Below are positions 13,367-13,737 of a stretch of DNA of 13,737 nucleotides, piece by piece. The position numbers and the translations under genes are program-made. The DNA comes from Anaerolinea sp. (GTDB lineage: Bacteria; Chloroflexota; Anaerolineae; Anaerolineales; Villigracilaceae). The DNA lies in the NCBI GenBank assembly GCA_020720965.1, contig DYNS01000031.1:1-13737 (forward strand), read 5' to 3'. Every line of letters starts with the position of its first letter. The first letter of the stretch is position 1. The notes below the pieces were generated by a model. It ran no database searches, had not been told where the DNA came from, and was given only the letters and a program-made list of their open reading frames with translations.

Positions 13367-13737
13367 TTAGGGAAAGAGTCGCCGGGTTTTTACCTCTGCC
13401 ACTGCATCGGCTTTGTAGCGGTAGAGCCGCGCCGGGCGACCCTCGCCGTTGGTTTTGCGGTGCGGCGTTTCTTCAATGATTCCGGCTTGCAGAATGCGGC
13501 GGCGAAAGTTGCGCTTGTCTAATTTCTCTGCCAGGATAATTTCGTAGGTGTGTTGCAACTGGCTCAGGGTAAATTCGTTGGGGAGCAGTTCAAAGCCGAC
13601 CGCGCTGTATTCCAATTTGTAACGCAGCCGTCTCAGGGCGTAGGGGATGATTTCGGCGTGATTGTGGGCGAGGTGGGGCAGGTCTTGTACAGAGCGCCAG
13701 GCGGCATGGGCGGGGTGATGAGCCGTATCGGCGGGCA
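13367..13737 (-). CDS. NUDIX-hydrolase/NrtR-like regulator, C-terminal part (cut by window edge)
   Basis: The minus-strand frame is open from the right edge to the stop at 13367-13369 and encodes the last 122-123 residues of a longer protein. The visible part is a linker with WRSVQDLPHLAHNHAEII, typical of the end of a NUDIX domain in this family, then ALRRLRYKLEYSAVGFELLP. A winged-helix domain follows with FTLSQLQHTYEIIL, LDKRNFRRRIL and GRPARLYRY. This arrangement is that of NrtR-type proteins, in which an ADP-ribose-binding NUDIX domain controls a DNA-binding winged helix, often over NAD or sugar metabolism genes. The N-terminal half and start lie outside the window, so NUDIX catalytic residues and targets cannot be judged. 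Confidence 0.85.
   Translation of the reverse strand, partial: PADTAHHPAHAAWRSVQDLPHLAHNHAEIIPYALRRLRYKLEYSAVGFELLPNEFTLSQLQHTYEIILAEKLDKRNFRRRILQAGIIEETPHRKTNGEGRPARLYRYKADAVAEVKTRRLFP

Overview
This window looks like a stretch of an Anaerolineae-type Chloroflexota chromosome, moderately GC-rich. The evidence is indirect: the style of the proteins, notably an Ala/Pro/Glu-repeat lipoprotein linker, a LivG with a divergent signature motif, a MetY-MetA pair behind a SAM riboswitch, and a NrtR-like NUDIX regulator. No rRNA or other strict taxonomic marker is present, so the assignment is tentative. I see no mobile element, CRISPR array, tRNA or rRNA. Most of the window is ordinary, tightly packed housekeeping and transport DNA.

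Layout. (1) 1-1895 (+): the 3' part of a PAS/GAF sensor histidine kinase, whose upstream reading frame is broken at the left edge, overlapping an OmpR/PhoB-type response regulator. (2) 1896-6744 (+): a complete branched-chain amino acid (HAAT/Liv-type) ABC importer in the order lipoprotein binding protein, LivH, LivM, LivG, LivF. A hairpin lies in the leader of the first gene, and a rho-independent terminator/attenuator lies between the binding protein and the permeases. A small GIY-YIG protein with a TTG start follows LivF directly. (3) 6993-9540 (+): a methionine unit made of a near-consensus sigma-70 promoter, a SAM-I riboswitch with its terminator, metY, metA and a closing terminator. Glu111 of MetA predicts acetyl-CoA use, which matches the O-acetylhomoserine that MetY consumes. 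(4) 9573-11319 (+): a beta-hydroxyacid dehydrogenase and a YitT-family membrane protein, overlapping by 8 nt. (5) 11309-12504 (-): ogt (DNA alkyltransferase) followed by a YhhN-family membrane protein, facing the previous unit tail to tail. (6) 12587-13363 (+): a short-chain dehydrogenase, divergent from ogt. (7) 13367-13737 (-): the C-terminal part of a NUDIX/NrtR-like regulator, cut by the right edge.

The two best-supported functional units are the liv importer and the riboswitch-controlled metY-metA operon. In the riboswitch the 3' arm of P1 and the 3' arm of the terminator are near-copies that compete for one partner strand, so the on/off switch can be read from the sequence. The most unexpected signal is compositional. 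Reading both strands by eye I found no GATC and only four GGCC in the whole window, and codon choice at codon junctions seems to bend around these two palindromes. This suggests past or present restriction pressure. I did not find a convincing undescribed multi-gene system.
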